64,000 bases of DNA from BJHQ01 sp964654285. GTDB taxonomy: Bacteria > Planctomycetota > UBA11346. The stretch lies in assembly GCA_964654285.1 (NCBI GenBank), contig CAZZJC010000002.1, forward strand, positions 62,001 to 126,000. The letters are read 5' to 3'. The position numbers and the translations under genes are program-made. Shown here piece after piece: positions 21,715-30,589 of this stretch (its first letter is position 1; each line of letters opens with the position of its first letter). The notes under the pieces were generated by a model. It did not search any database. It was not told the DNA's origin and saw only the letters and a list, made by a program, of their open reading frames with translations.

Positions 21715-22004
21715 CGCGTTAGGACGCTGATCGCCCATCCCTGGAGGGGCCGCGTGCGCGGACGTGCTCATGTCCTCATGTGCGCCCGGATACGCGCGGC
21801 CGGCGGCCTGGCCCGCGACCAGGCGGTGGAGGCGACCACCGAGCACCTAGTACTCGGCGCGGGCGAGCGGACCGGGTGGGCGTCTTCTCCCGCGCCCTGG
21901 TGCAGGAAGCCCTGACCCGCAGCGGGGACGGCTGGACCACCGTCGGGCGCGAGTCGGGTTTGACTGCCAGCAACCTGCAACGACTGGCCGTTCGGCGGGG
22001 CTGC
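21715..22004 (+). pseudogene. Relic of a NorR-type sigma-54 activator C-terminus
   Basis: Two reading frames in succession resemble the end of NorR-like regulators. From about 21720 one frame reads LIAHPWRGRVRGRAHVLMCA, aligning with the HxWPGNVRELEHVL element that ends the AAA+ domain. From about 21870 the frame shifted by one base reads ALVQEALTRSGDGWTTVGRE followed by SGLTASNLQRLAVRRG, aligning with the Fis-type HTH of NorR (AxxxxQGNWxxAARxLGLxxxNLHRLAxRLG). No ATPase core remains upstream, where the intact hemerythrin gene lies. I read this as a frameshifted, truncated remnant. It accounts for most of the 455-base gap between 21658 and 22114. Confidence 0.6.
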
Positions 22005-22113
22005 GTGGCTGATACCAGGCATCCCAAACAGCGACGACATTGCCTGCGGTGACCGGGCCAGCACCGTTCCCTGCCCGCGCCGGGGAATCCGGTGGTGGTG
22101 TCCGAGGAACCGC

Positions 22114-24513
22114 ATGATCCAGGCCATGGACCGCTCTCCGTCCGAGATCGTCTTCCGCACCCCGCCCACCCGCTGGGAGGAAGGTCTGCTCTTCGGCAAT
22201 GGCATCCAGGGCGGCATCCTGTCCGGGCACCGCACCCAGGAGCGTCTGATCCTCAACCGTCAGGGGCTGTGGCTGCCAGCGGCGGATCCGCAGCGGATCC
22301 GCCAACCGGTGGCGCAGGTCCTGCCCGAAGTCCGCCGGCTCATCCTGGCAGGCCACCCCGACCAGGCCGAGGTGCTGTGGAAACGCGCGGCCAAGGACGC
22401 GGGCTGGATGTACGTCTACAGCGATCCCTGCCATCCGGCCGGCGAGGTGCGGTTCACCCCGGATGACCAGGGCTTGTTCCAGGGTTGGCGGAGAGCGGTG
22501 GATTGCACCCGTGGCGTGGTGCGTGCCTGGTGGACGGAAAGCGACGGCGCCCGGCTGGAACGCAGCGCGTTTTCCAGCCGGACCGATGCGGTCACCGTTC
22601 TTCGCCTGGGGTCCGACCGCCCTGGCCGCATCAGCGGCCGATTGCTGCTGCAGCCGGTCGAGGCCGGGGCCGCGTCGATCTGGATGGGCACGACCTTCCC
22701 CGGCCTCGATCCGGAGGGCTGGCGCGGCCGCACGGTGCCGGTCAAGGACCTCATCCGCACCGCGACCACCGTCGATCCGGGCGGCTGGCATATGCGCGGC
22801 GACTACACCCACGGCGGCGGCTGGGGCGTGGTCGCCCGCCTGGTGGTACGGGGAGGATCCGCGACGTGGGATGGGAACACCGCGGTGCTGCTGGGATGCG
22901 ATGAGGTCCTGGTGCTCTGTTCCGTCTATGTCGGCGGTCAGGGCCTGGCGATCGCGGAACGGACGCACCTCGACGCGATCACGGCCGATCACGGCGCGCT
23001 GCTCCAGCGCCATGCCGAGGCGCATGCGGCGCAGTTCCAGCGTTGCATGCTGGATCTGGGCGGGTCGCAGGATCCGCGCGGCGTCGAGGACCTGATCCTC
23101 GACGCCGGCGATGGGCCGGTGGCTCCGGCGCTGATCGAGCGGTTGCATGCGTACGGCCGCTACCTGCTGCTGGCCTGCGCCGGCGGCGGGGAACCCCCGC
23201 ACCTGCAGGGGATCTGGGCCGGGGCCTGGCGACCGCCATGGTTCGGCAACTACACCCAGGATGAGAATCTGCAGATGATGCACTGGGCGGTCGAACCGGG
23301 CCGGCTGGAGGAATGCGCCCGGCCGCTGCTGACCCATCTCGCACGCCAGCGCGAGGACTGGACCCGCAACGCCCGCGAATTGTTCGGCTGCCGCGGCCTG
23401 GTCGCCCCGCTGATGCAGTCCGCCCGCGATGGCCGGGCCGACTGCGCGGAATGGCATTTCTTCCTCAGCGGCGCGGGTTGGCTGGCGGGTCACGCCTGGG
23501 ATCGCTGGCTGTTCTCGGGCGACCGGCAGGTGCTGGAGCACGACTGCCTGCCGTTGCTGGAGGGCATCGCGGCTTTCTACGTCGATTTCCTGATTCCGCT
23601 TGCCGATGGCCGGCTCCACTGCGTGCCGTCCCTGTCGATCGAGAACCACCCCCTGGAGTGGCCGGCCCGGACCAGCATCGATGCGACCATCGACATCGCC
23701 GTGGCCCGCGAGGTGCTCGAACGGGCGATCACCGCCTCGCAGACGCTCGACCGCAACGCCGACCTCGTCCCGCTCTGGCGTGCGATCCTCGATCGCCTGC
23801 CCGACTACCGGATCAACGACCAGGGCGGCCTGGCGGAATGGATCCCGCCTCGGTTGCAGGACAACGTGCACCATCGGCACATCTCGCATCTCTATCCGCT
23901 GTTCCCGGGTCGCGAGATCGACGCGCACCGCTCTCCGGAACTGTTCCGGGCCGCCCGCATCGCCCTCGATCAGCGGAGGGTGGCCGGGGTGCGCAGCCAG
24001 ACCTCGTGGTCGCACATCCACCTGGCCCACGCCTACGCTTCCACCGGATCCGGACGCGAGGCTTCGGAATGCCTCGACGCGGTCATCCGGGCCTGTGTGA
24101 TGCCCAATCTGCTGTTCGCCCACGACGATCGCCGCGGCACCGGTCTGGCGATGGGGGAGATCGGCGGCGATGGGCGCTGGCAGCTCGATGCCAGCCTGGG
24201 CATGACCTCGCTGTGCTGCCACCTGCTGGTGCAAAGCAGCGAGGATTCCCTCACCATCCTGCCCGCCCTGCCATCGCATTGGCGTTCTGGCCGGATCGGC
24301 CCGGTCGCGACGCGTTGCCGGATCGAGGTCACGGTGGCCTGGGATCTCGCTGCGGGACGCTGCGAGATCGGCCTGCATCCACGCGCCGGTGCGCCAGGAT
24401 CGATCCGCATCCACGCCGGCGACGGCTGGCAGGATGCCGGCCTGGTCACCATTCCGCCCCCTGGCGCGCGTCTCACCCTGGCGTTCGATCGCGTGCAGCC
24501 GGCGACGCCCTGA
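22114..24513 (+). CDS. GH95-family glycoside hydrolase (alpha-L-fucosidase-like)
   Basis: The 799-residue protein matches family 95 along its length: WEEGLLFGNGIQGGILSG near residue 21, LQGIWAGAWRPPWFGNYTQD with ENLQMMHWAVE (about 365-395), the catalytic Glu region GGLAEWIPP, and HHRHISHLYPLFPG followed by the SQTSWSHIHLAHAYA stretch. Known members release alpha-1,2-L-fucose or alpha-L-galactose by inversion. No signal peptide is seen, so it is probably cytosolic and acts on imported oligosaccharides. GAGGAA sits 6 bases before the ATG. It is followed by a second hydrolase gene after 24 bases, an obvious operon. The exact sugar is not determined. Confidence 0.9.
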   Translation: MIQAMDRSPSEIVFRTPPTRWEEGLLFGNGIQGGILSGHRTQERLILNRQGLWLPAADPQRIRQPVAQVLPEVRRLILAGHPDQAEVLWKRAAKDAGWMYVYSDPCHPAGEVRFTPDDQGLFQGWRRAVDCTRGVVRAWWTESDGARLERSAFSSRTDAVTVLRLGSDRPGRISGRLLLQPVEAGAASIWMGTTFPGLDPEGWRGRTVPVKDLIRTATTVDPGGWHMRGDYTHGGGWGVVARLVVRGGSATWDGNTAVLLGCDEVLVLCSVYVGGQGLAIAERTHLDAITADHGALLQRHAEAHAAQFQRCMLDLGGSQDPRGVEDLILDAGDGPVAPALIERLHAYGRYLLLACAGGGEPPHLQGIWAGAWRPPWFGNYTQDENLQMMHWAVEPGRLEECARPLLTHLARQREDWTRNARELFGCRGLVAPLMQSARDGRADCAEWHFFLSGAGWLAGHAWDRWLFSGDRQVLEHDCLPLLEGIAAFYVDFLIPLADGRLHCVPSLSIENHPLEWPARTSIDATIDIAVAREVLERAITASQTLDRNADLVPLWRAILDRLPDYRINDQGGLAEWIPPRLQDNVHHRHISHLYPLFPGREIDAHRSPELFRAARIALDQRRVAGVRSQTSWSHIHLAHAYASTGSGREASECLDAVIRACVMPNLLFAHDDRRGTGLAMGEIGGDGRWQLDASLGMTSLCCHLLVQSSEDSLTILPALPSHWRSGRIGPVATRCRIEVTVAWDLAAGRCEIGLHPRAGAPGSIRIHAGDGWQDAGLVTIPPPGARLTLAFDRVQPATP

Positions 24514-24537
24514 TCCCCCATCCGCAGGAAGCCAACC

Positions 24538-25785
24538 ATGCCGCTCCACCCCGTACATTCCCTTCGCTTCGGCTTCAACTACACGCCCGGCACGTCCTGG
24601 TACTACATCTGGAACGACTGGGACGAGGCCGAGATCGTCGCCGATCTCGCCGCCACGGCACGCCTGGGCGCGGACCACATCCGCCTGCAACTGCTCTGGC
24701 CGGATTTCCAGCCGAATCCCGGATTCGTCTCGAAGGGGCATCTCAAGCGCCTGGCGCGGCTCATGGACATCGCGGCCGATCATGGTCTGGATGTGCAGGT
24801 CAGCCTGCTGACGGGATTCCTCTCGGGCTGGATGTTCATGCCCAACTTCGTGGCGGATCGGCGGCAGGTCTTCACCGATCCCAAGGTCTACGAAGCGGAA
24901 GTCCGCTTCGCCGAGGCCGTGCTGGCGACGATCGGGACGAAGCCGAACTTCCTCGGCGTCGATCTCGGCAACGAGATGAACTGCATGGACCACGAACTGC
25001 CCTGGGCCGAGGGCGACGCCTGGGGCCGGCGCATCGTGGCTGATCTGCGCCGGATCCAGCCTGGGCTCGAGATCGTCAACGGCACCGACCACCATCCGTG
25101 GATGTGCTCGACCACCTTCAGCCCGGCGCATCTGGCCAACGATTATTCCTTCGCGGCACTGCATTCCTGGCCGGGGTTCTCGGGTTCGACCGAACGCGGG
25201 CCGCTCGATGCCCTGCCCTCGTGCGCCCTGCTCGCCTTCCATGCCCAGTGGGCGCGGGCGTTCGCGGCGGATCCGCAGCAGGCGGTGTGGGTGCAGGAGT
25301 TCGGCGCCTGCGACGACTGGGGCACGCACGAACAGCGCAGCGCCTGGCTGCCCCAGGCGATCGGCCGGGCCCTGGCCGAAGGCGTCAGCCGCTTCACGTT
25401 CTGGTGCACCCACGACAAGACCGGTCCGATGCAGTTCCATCCCTGGGAGTTCCATTTCGGCCTGCTCACCAGCGACAACCGCGAGAAGCCCCTCGCCGCC
25501 GTCTGGCGCGATACCGTGCAGCGCCTGAAGGCGGCTCCACCCCCGCCGGCCAGGCATGACTGCGCCGTGGTCATCCCCGACCGCTTCCTGCCCCGGTGGG
25601 ATCCGCAGTTCTCCTCCGCGCAATGGCTGGAGCGCACCATGTCGAGCGACTACTGGATCGCCTACGACGCCTGGCTGGCCCTCGCCAGGCAGGGACGCAC
25701 GCCCGTGCTGACCTGCGCGTCGCGGGCCGGGAAGCTGCCGGTCACCAGCGCCGCGCCGCTGCGCGGACATCCGCTGCCGGCCTGA
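24538..25785 (+). CDS. Clan GH-A (GH5-like) glycoside hydrolase
   Basis: The 415-residue TIM-barrel enzyme shows the clan A pair: an acid/base in FLGVDLGNEMNCMD (Asn-Glu, about 139-152) and a nucleophile in AVWVQEFGACDDW (Glu, about 255-267). Aromatic subsite residues include FNYTPGTSWYYIW, HSWPGFSG and FTFWCTHDK. No signal peptide is present. GGAA lies about 8 bases before the ATG. It lies 24 bases behind the GH95 gene, suggesting the two cooperate on one imported glycan. The substrate is unknown, and assignment to GH5 rather than another clan A family is tentative. Its stop codon abuts the convergent permease gene. Confidence 0.82.
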   Translation: MPLHPVHSLRFGFNYTPGTSWYYIWNDWDEAEIVADLAATARLGADHIRLQLLWPDFQPNPGFVSKGHLKRLARLMDIAADHGLDVQVSLLTGFLSGWMFMPNFVADRRQVFTDPKVYEAEVRFAEAVLATIGTKPNFLGVDLGNEMNCMDHELPWAEGDAWGRRIVADLRRIQPGLEIVNGTDHHPWMCSTTFSPAHLANDYSFAALHSWPGFSGSTERGPLDALPSCALLAFHAQWARAFAADPQQAVWVQEFGACDDWGTHEQRSAWLPQAIGRALAEGVSRFTFWCTHDKTGPMQFHPWEFHFGLLTSDNREKPLAAVWRDTVQRLKAAPPPPARHDCAVVIPDRFLPRWDPQFSSAQWLERTMSSDYWIAYDAWLALARQGRTPVLTCASRAGKLPVTSAAPLRGHPLPA

Positions 25786-28296
25786 TCAGTCTTCGCGCAG
25801 CACCGCCAGCGGCGGAACGCGCCAGGCCCGGCGCGCAGTGATCACGGCGGTCAGAGTGGCGGTGCCGCTGAGGATCAGCACCAGCACGGTCAGGTCGATC
25901 CCGGGCACGGTGAAGGCGACCGGCATCTGGCTGCGGGTCAGGAGCAGGCCGCCGATCACGCCGGCGGCGGCGCCCAGGACAGCGGCCACGGCCGAGGCGG
26001 CGGCGAACTCGCCGGCCAGCGCCAGGGCGACGGTGGCGCGGGTTCCGCCCAGGGCGCGGATGACCGCGGATTCCTGGCGGCGTTCGCGGGCGAGCGCGGC
26101 GGCGGTGCCGGCGACCACGGCCAGTCCGGCCAGCAAGGCGACCAGCGACACCGCCGCGATGCCGGCCGAGAGCCGATCGACCAGGCTGCGGGCCTTCACC
26201 ACGGCGTCGCCGATGTCGATCGCGGTGATGTTGGGAAAACGCTGGGCGAGATCGGCGGTGAAGCTCCGCCGCTCGGTTGCGGCCATGCCCGGGATGGTGC
26301 CGATCCACACCGCCGGCGCGCCGGCCAGGGCGGTCGGGGCGCAGGTGATGAACATGTTGGGCTGGAAGCTGAGCCAGTCGACCCGGCGCAGTCCGGTGAT
26401 GACGAGCTCGAACTCGACGCCCTGGAGGTCGAAGCGCAGGCGGGATCCCATCCGCACCCCGACCTGCTCCGCCCAGCGGGCCTCGACCGCGCACTCGTTC
26501 GCCGCCTGCGGCCAACGCCCGGCGATCAGCGTCTCGCCCGGCCCCGGCGCGGCGGCCCAGGTCAGGTTCTGCTCGCGCCGGCGGAAGAAGGCTCCGCGTT
26601 CGGCCTCGCGCGAACGCGCCGGATCGGCGGCGGCCGTCGTGGGGATCCCGTCGACCGCCTGCAGCCGGGCGCGCACCAGCGCCCGCAGGTTGGGCTCGAG
26701 CCCACGTTGGCGCAGGAAGGCGGTGAAGTCCTCGCGCTGATCGTCCTGCACGTCGAGGGCGAAGTATGCCGGGAGGTGCGCGACGCGATCCGGCGCGAGT
26801 TCGGCGAGGATCGAGCTGCGCAGGCAGAGCAGGGCGCTGCCCAGGGCGGCGGCGAGTCCGAGCGCGACCAGCAGCGCGCCGCCGCTGCGGCGCAGATGCG
26901 CGAAACCCAGGCGCAGGGCGAAGGAAGGGGGGCGGAGCCGGGCCAGCCCTGGCAGGATGAGCCGGCCCGCGAGCGCCAGGACGCCGGCAAGAGCGAATGC
27001 TCCAGCCGCGACCGCCGGCCCGATGATCCACGAACGCACCTCGGTCGCGGCGAGGACCACCGTGGCCGTCAGCGCCGCGACCAGGATGAGCGCCAGGGTC
27101 TTGAGCGCGATGGAAGCCGGCGACTCGCCGCGCAGCACCGCAAGCGGGGCCATGCGCGCCAGGGTCAGCGCCGGCAGGGCGGTGGCGAGGAGCGCGGCGG
27201 CGACGCCGAGGGCGAGACCGGTGCCCAGGTCAGAAACGGACGGCCAGGCCGGAGCGAGCCCCAGGGCTGCAGCGGCACCCGTCGCCAGGCCGGCCCCCAC
27301 GGCGAGGCCGATGAGTCCGCCTGCCAGGCCGAGGATGACGGCCTGGACCAGGAAGACGCCCGCCGCCCCGACCCGGGTCGCCCCGAGCACGCGCAGCAGC
27401 GCGAGGTCCTCGGCCTGGGCGAGCATCATCGCACGGGCGATGGCGGCGACGCCGATCGCACCGAGGCCCAAGGCGAACAGCGCCACCAGGCGGAGGAAAT
27501 CAGCCCCGCGCGCGACCGAGCGCGCTCCGGATCGGGCCGATTCCGTCGCGGTGCGCAGGCTGACCCGGTCCGCCGATGGTCCCGGCCCCATGGCGTCCAG
27601 CGGAGCGGGTTCGAGGTGCAGGCGTGCGCGCAGGGCGGCGGCGATGCCTGGCACCGATCCCGGATCCGGCACCGCCGTGAGCAGATGGTACCGCGCGCGG
27701 ATGCCGGCGTCGCTCAACCCTGCCCCGTCCAGGGACGCGAGCGGCACATAGACCTTCGGCCCCAGCCGGAACGAACTCCCGCCGCCGGGCTCGGCCGCGA
27801 TGGTGCCGACGATGCGGAAGCGGCTGCGGCCCAGGCCCAGCTCCTCGCCCACGGCGAGCCCCAGGCGTGGCAGGAGATCCGCCTCGACCAGCGCCAGCGG
27901 CTGATCCGATTGCAGCGTCTTGACGCTCTCCGCCGGTTCGCCGCGCAACTCGCCGGCGAGCGGCCAGCCGTCGCCGATCGCGGCGAGTTCGACCATGACC
28001 GCCTGCGAGCGACCGGCGGCCATCGCGGTCAGGGTGCGCAGTTCGGCGCGGCGCGAACCCGGCGGCAGCACCTCGGCCAGGGCCGAGCGGATGTCCGGTT
28101 CCAGGGGCCGGGCCGAGGACAATTCCAGGTCGGCGGCGAGCAGGCTGCGCGCCTCGCGCGCGAGATGCGCCTCGAACGCCGTCACGCTGCCGCTGACCGC
28201 GCCGCGCGCGGCGACGCCGATGGCGATGCACGCCACCGCCAGGACGAGCAGGCTGCGGCGCCCGGCGAGCAGGCGCCAGGCCAGGCGGATGGTCAT
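25786..28296 (-). CDS. FtsX-family ABC transporter permease (YbbP-like)
   Basis: The 836-residue inner-membrane protein has an N-terminal helix (SLLVLAVACIAIGVAARGAV), a large periplasmic region, then two FtsX-type four-helix units (about 265-400 and 700-836) separated by a second extracellular domain. The terminal pattern ARRAWRVPPLAVLRED is typical of this family. With the ATPase one base upstream it forms a MacB/LolCDE-type mechanotransmission complex. The order GDSL esterase, ATPase, permease mirrors the genes grouped around tesA in enterobacteria. Likely substrate: a lipid, lipoprotein or peptide; not known. Confidence 0.87.
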   Translation of the reverse strand: MTIRLAWRLLAGRRSLLVLAVACIAIGVAARGAVSGSVTAFEAHLAREARSLLAADLELSSARPLEPDIRSALAEVLPPGSRRAELRTLTAMAAGRSQAVMVELAAIGDGWPLAGELRGEPAESVKTLQSDQPLALVEADLLPRLGLAVGEELGLGRSRFRIVGTIAAEPGGGSSFRLGPKVYVPLASLDGAGLSDAGIRARYHLLTAVPDPGSVPGIAAALRARLHLEPAPLDAMGPGPSADRVSLRTATESARSGARSVARGADFLRLVALFALGLGAIGVAAIARAMMLAQAEDLALLRVLGATRVGAAGVFLVQAVILGLAGGLIGLAVGAGLATGAAAALGLAPAWPSVSDLGTGLALGVAAALLATALPALTLARMAPLAVLRGESPASIALKTLALILVAALTATVVLAATEVRSWIIGPAVAAGAFALAGVLALAGRLILPGLARLRPPSFALRLGFAHLRRSGGALLVALGLAAALGSALLCLRSSILAELAPDRVAHLPAYFALDVQDDQREDFTAFLRQRGLEPNLRALVRARLQAVDGIPTTAAADPARSREAERGAFFRRREQNLTWAAAPGPGETLIAGRWPQAANECAVEARWAEQVGVRMGSRLRFDLQGVEFELVITGLRRVDWLSFQPNMFITCAPTALAGAPAVWIGTIPGMAATERRSFTADLAQRFPNITAIDIGDAVVKARSLVDRLSAGIAAVSLVALLAGLAVVAGTAAALARERRQESAVIRALGGTRATVALALAGEFAAASAVAAVLGAAAGVIGGLLLTRSQMPVAFTVPGIDLTVLVLILSGTATLTAVITARRAWRVPPLAVLRED

Positions 28297-28297
28297 G

Positions 28298-28960
28298 TCA
28301 GGCCTGCGCCCGGCCGTCGACCAGCCGCAGCCGGCGGGCGCAACGTGCCGCCAGGCGTTCGTCGTGGGTCACCACCACCAGGGTGGTCCGGCGTTCGGCG
28401 GCGAGGGTGAAGAGCAGCTCCGCCAGGTCGGCGCCGGTGCGCTGATCGAGGCTGCCGGTCGGTTCATCCGCGAAGACCAGCGCCGGATCGTTGGCGAGCG
28501 CCCGTGCCACCGCCACGCGCTGCTGCTCGCCGCCCGACAACTGCTGCGGCCGATGGTCGCATCGCGCCGCCAGGCCGACGCGCTCCAGCCAGGTGGCGGC
28601 ACGGGTCTCGGCGTTGGCGGCGCCGGCAAGATCAAGCGGAGTGCGGACGTTTTCGAGCGCGCTGAGCGCCGGCAGCAGACGATGCGACTGGAAGACGAAC
28701 CCCATGCGACGGGCGCGGAAGGCCGCGCTCTCGCCATCGCTGAACCCGGCCAGGTCGCGCCCTTCGATCTCGACCCGGCCCCGGCTCGGACGGTCGAGCC
28801 CGGCGAGCAGGCCGAGCAGGGTGCTCTTGCCCGATCCCGACGGACCGACCACCGCCAGGGACTCGCCCGGCGCGAGGGCGAGCGTGATGTCCTCCAGCAC
28901 GGTCAATGGGCCATGCGGGGTCGGATAGTCGCGGCTGAGGTGGTGGGTGGAGAGGATCAT
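28298..28960 (-). CDS. ABC transporter ATP-binding protein (LolD/YbbA-like)
   Basis: The 220-residue cytosolic ATPase has Walker A GPSGSGKSTLLGLLAGLD (about 39-56), the Q-loop region GFVFQSHRLLPALSALENV, the signature LSGGEQQRVAVARAL, Walker B ALVFADEPTGSLD and the switch His in VVVTHDERLA. It powers the FtsX-type permease encoded one base downstream. No Shine-Dalgarno sequence is visible before its ATG; instead an 8-base tandem repeat occupies the 58-base gap to the esterase gene. Confidence 0.93.
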   Translation of the reverse strand: MILSTHHLSRDYPTPHGPLTVLEDITLALAPGESLAVVGPSGSGKSTLLGLLAGLDRPSRGRVEIEGRDLAGFSDGESAAFRARRMGFVFQSHRLLPALSALENVRTPLDLAGAANAETRAATWLERVGLAARCDHRPQQLSGGEQQRVAVARALANDPALVFADEPTGSLDQRTGADLAELLFTLAAERRTTLVVVTHDERLAARCARRLRLVDGRAQA

Positions 28961-28970
28961 GGGGTTTTAA

Positions 28971-29018
28971 TGCATGAATGCATGAATGCATGAATGCTTG
29001 AGTGCTTGAGTGCTGGGA
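28971..29018 (-). repeat. Octanucleotide tandem repeat before the ABC ATPase gene
   Basis: Three perfect copies of TGCATGAA (plus strand) are followed by two of TGCTTGAG and a degenerate sixth unit. The array fills the gap between the esterase stop (29019) and the ATPase start (28960), about 10 bases upstream of that start. Confidence 0.9.
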
Positions 29019-29633
29019 TCAGGGGCGGGGCTTGGGTTTGAGCAGGGGTTTCAGCCAGGGGAGGATCCTGGTGGCGAGGATCTTGTGCCCTTCGGCGTTG
29101 GGGTGGATGAGGTCAGGCTGGTTGTAGCGCGGGTCGAGGGCGATGCCGTCGAGCAGGAAGGGCAGCAGCGGCAGCTCCAGTTCCTTGGCCAGGCGGGGGT
29201 AGACGGCGTCGAAGGCGGTCCGGTAGTCGGCGCCGAGGTTGCCCGGCATGCGCAGGCCGATCAGGGCGGCGCTCGCGCCGGTGGCGCGGACCTTCGCGAC
29301 GATGGCGCGCAGGTTGGCGTCCAGGTTCGCCACCGGCTGGCCGCGCAGGCCATCGTTGGCGCCGAGCACGATCACCACCAGATCCGGCTTCGACTTCAGC
29401 AGCCAGTCGACCCGGCGCAGGCCGCCGGCGCTGGTGTCGCCCGAGACCCCGGCGTTCACCACCCGCCAGGCGGCGGTGGCGCGATCCTTGGCGAGCTCAG
29501 CCGCGATCAGGGCGGGGTAGGCCTGCTCCGCCGTCAATCCGTACCCGGCGGTGAGGGAATCGCCGAGGAACACCACGGATTCGGCGCGCAGACCGGACAA
29601 GGCCAGGATCAGGGCGGCGAGGCGGAGGACCAT
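29019..29633 (-). CDS. tesA: GDSL-type esterase/lysophospholipase (TesA-like)
   Basis: The 204-residue enzyme has a short signal peptide (MVLRLAALILALSGLRA). SGNH blocks are all present: VVFLGDSLTAGYG (catalytic Ser in block I, about 26), NAGVSGDTSAGG (Gly, block II), LGANDGLRG (Asn, block III) and DLIHPNAEGHKIL (Asp and His, block V). Members are periplasmic arylesterases, thioesterases or lysophospholipase L1. It is the first gene of the unit with the ABC ATPase and permease, as in the tesA-ybbA-ybbP neighbourhood, although here all three run in the same direction. Confidence 0.92.
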   Translation of the reverse strand: MVLRLAALILALSGLRAESVVFLGDSLTAGYGLTAEQAYPALIAAELAKDRATAAWRVVNAGVSGDTSAGGLRRVDWLLKSKPDLVVIVLGANDGLRGQPVANLDANLRAIVAKVRATGASAALIGLRMPGNLGADYRTAFDAVYPRLAKELELPLLPFLLDGIALDPRYNQPDLIHPNAEGHKILATRILPWLKPLLKPKPRP

Positions 29634-29696
29634 GGCAGGACCATACGCGCGGCCCCGGCGCCGCCATCGCTGTCAGCGCGGCCTGGGACGCGGGAT

Positions 29697-30458
29697 TCAG
29701 GTCTTCTTGCCCGGTTTCGCCATCCGCACCGTGGTCGGCTTGTTCTGGTAGACCGAGGCATCGTCGTCCTCGCCGTCGACCGGCCAGTGCGGCCCGACGT
29801 AGAGATCCATCTCGCCCGGATCGATCGGCAGGCGGCCGCCCGAATCGCCGCCGACCTCGCTGGCGGCGCGCAGGGGGGCGGGCTGCTGCGCCACCGGCGG
29901 CATTGCGGTGCCTCCCGCTGCGGCAGGGGGGCTGGTCTCCGGCCGGCGCACGTTGAGGCGGTGCACGCTCAGGTTGACCTCGACCGCGTTCTGCTCCGGC
30001 ATCAGCTCGGCGAAGCGGCGGCGCAGCAGGCGCTGGCAGAAGCGGTTGCGCTCGGTGACGTTGGGCACCTCCCACAGGGTCATCACCGCGTCGATGATCA
30101 CCGCCCGCTTGACCCGGTCCTCGTAGACGCGCACGTGCGCCTTCTTGACCTCGGGCTCGCCCTCGATGGCGCGGGTCAGCGCCTCCTCGATCGCGATGAG
30201 GTTCACCGCGATGCGGCCGTTTTCCGTGGTGTAGCTGATCTCGCGCGAACGCACCAGGACCCGCACCCAGCGCATGAAGAGGGCCAGCGGGCCGAGGATG
30301 AACACGCCCGCGACGCTGCACAGCAGCACCACACCGGTGGCGCTGCGCAGGAAGGCCACCGCCGGTTCGATCAGCGGAGGGGCCGCAACCAGCGCGACCA
30401 GTCCGCCACCGACCAGCATCGCCAGCAGCAGCGTCGTCACCAGGATCACCTTGGGCAT
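29697..30458 (-). CDS. AmaP/Asp23-like membrane protein
   Basis: The 253-residue protein has two N-terminal membrane helices (about 5-27 and 40-62), then a cytosolic segment resembling the alkaline-shock anchor AmaP: REISYTTENGRIAVNLIAIE, ALTRAIEGEPEVKKAHVRVY, and further strands to about 165. A Pro/Ala-rich linker and an acidic tail complete it. Related proteins tether Asp23-like factors at the membrane during envelope stress. The family call rests on the N-terminal architecture and the ENGRIAVNLIAIEEAL motif and is moderate. It is divergent from purM. Confidence 0.6.
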   Translation of the reverse strand: MPKVILVTTLLLAMLVGGGLVALVAAPPLIEPAVAFLRSATGVVLLCSVAGVFILGPLALFMRWVRVLVRSREISYTTENGRIAVNLIAIEEALTRAIEGEPEVKKAHVRVYEDRVKRAVIIDAVMTLWEVPNVTERNRFCQRLLRRRFAELMPEQNAVEVNLSVHRLNVRRPETSPPAAAGGTAMPPVAQQPAPLRAASEVGGDSGGRLPIDPGEMDLYVGPHWPVDGEDDDASVYQNKPTTVRMAKPGKKT

Positions 30459-30589
30459 GCCGCATGATGGTCCCAGCGCCGGGTCGGCGCAACCCGGCGA
30501 TCGGCATGGTTGGATCCGTCACGGAGGTCGGAGGGTCGTGCAGGCATCGGCGGCTTGCGCGCGCAGGCGTTGCCCGAGCATCCCCACCC

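Noticed and set aside
21847..25770. 1307-codon minus-strand open frame
   Set aside because: It mirrors the two glycoside hydrolases, whose catalytic motifs are on the plus strand.
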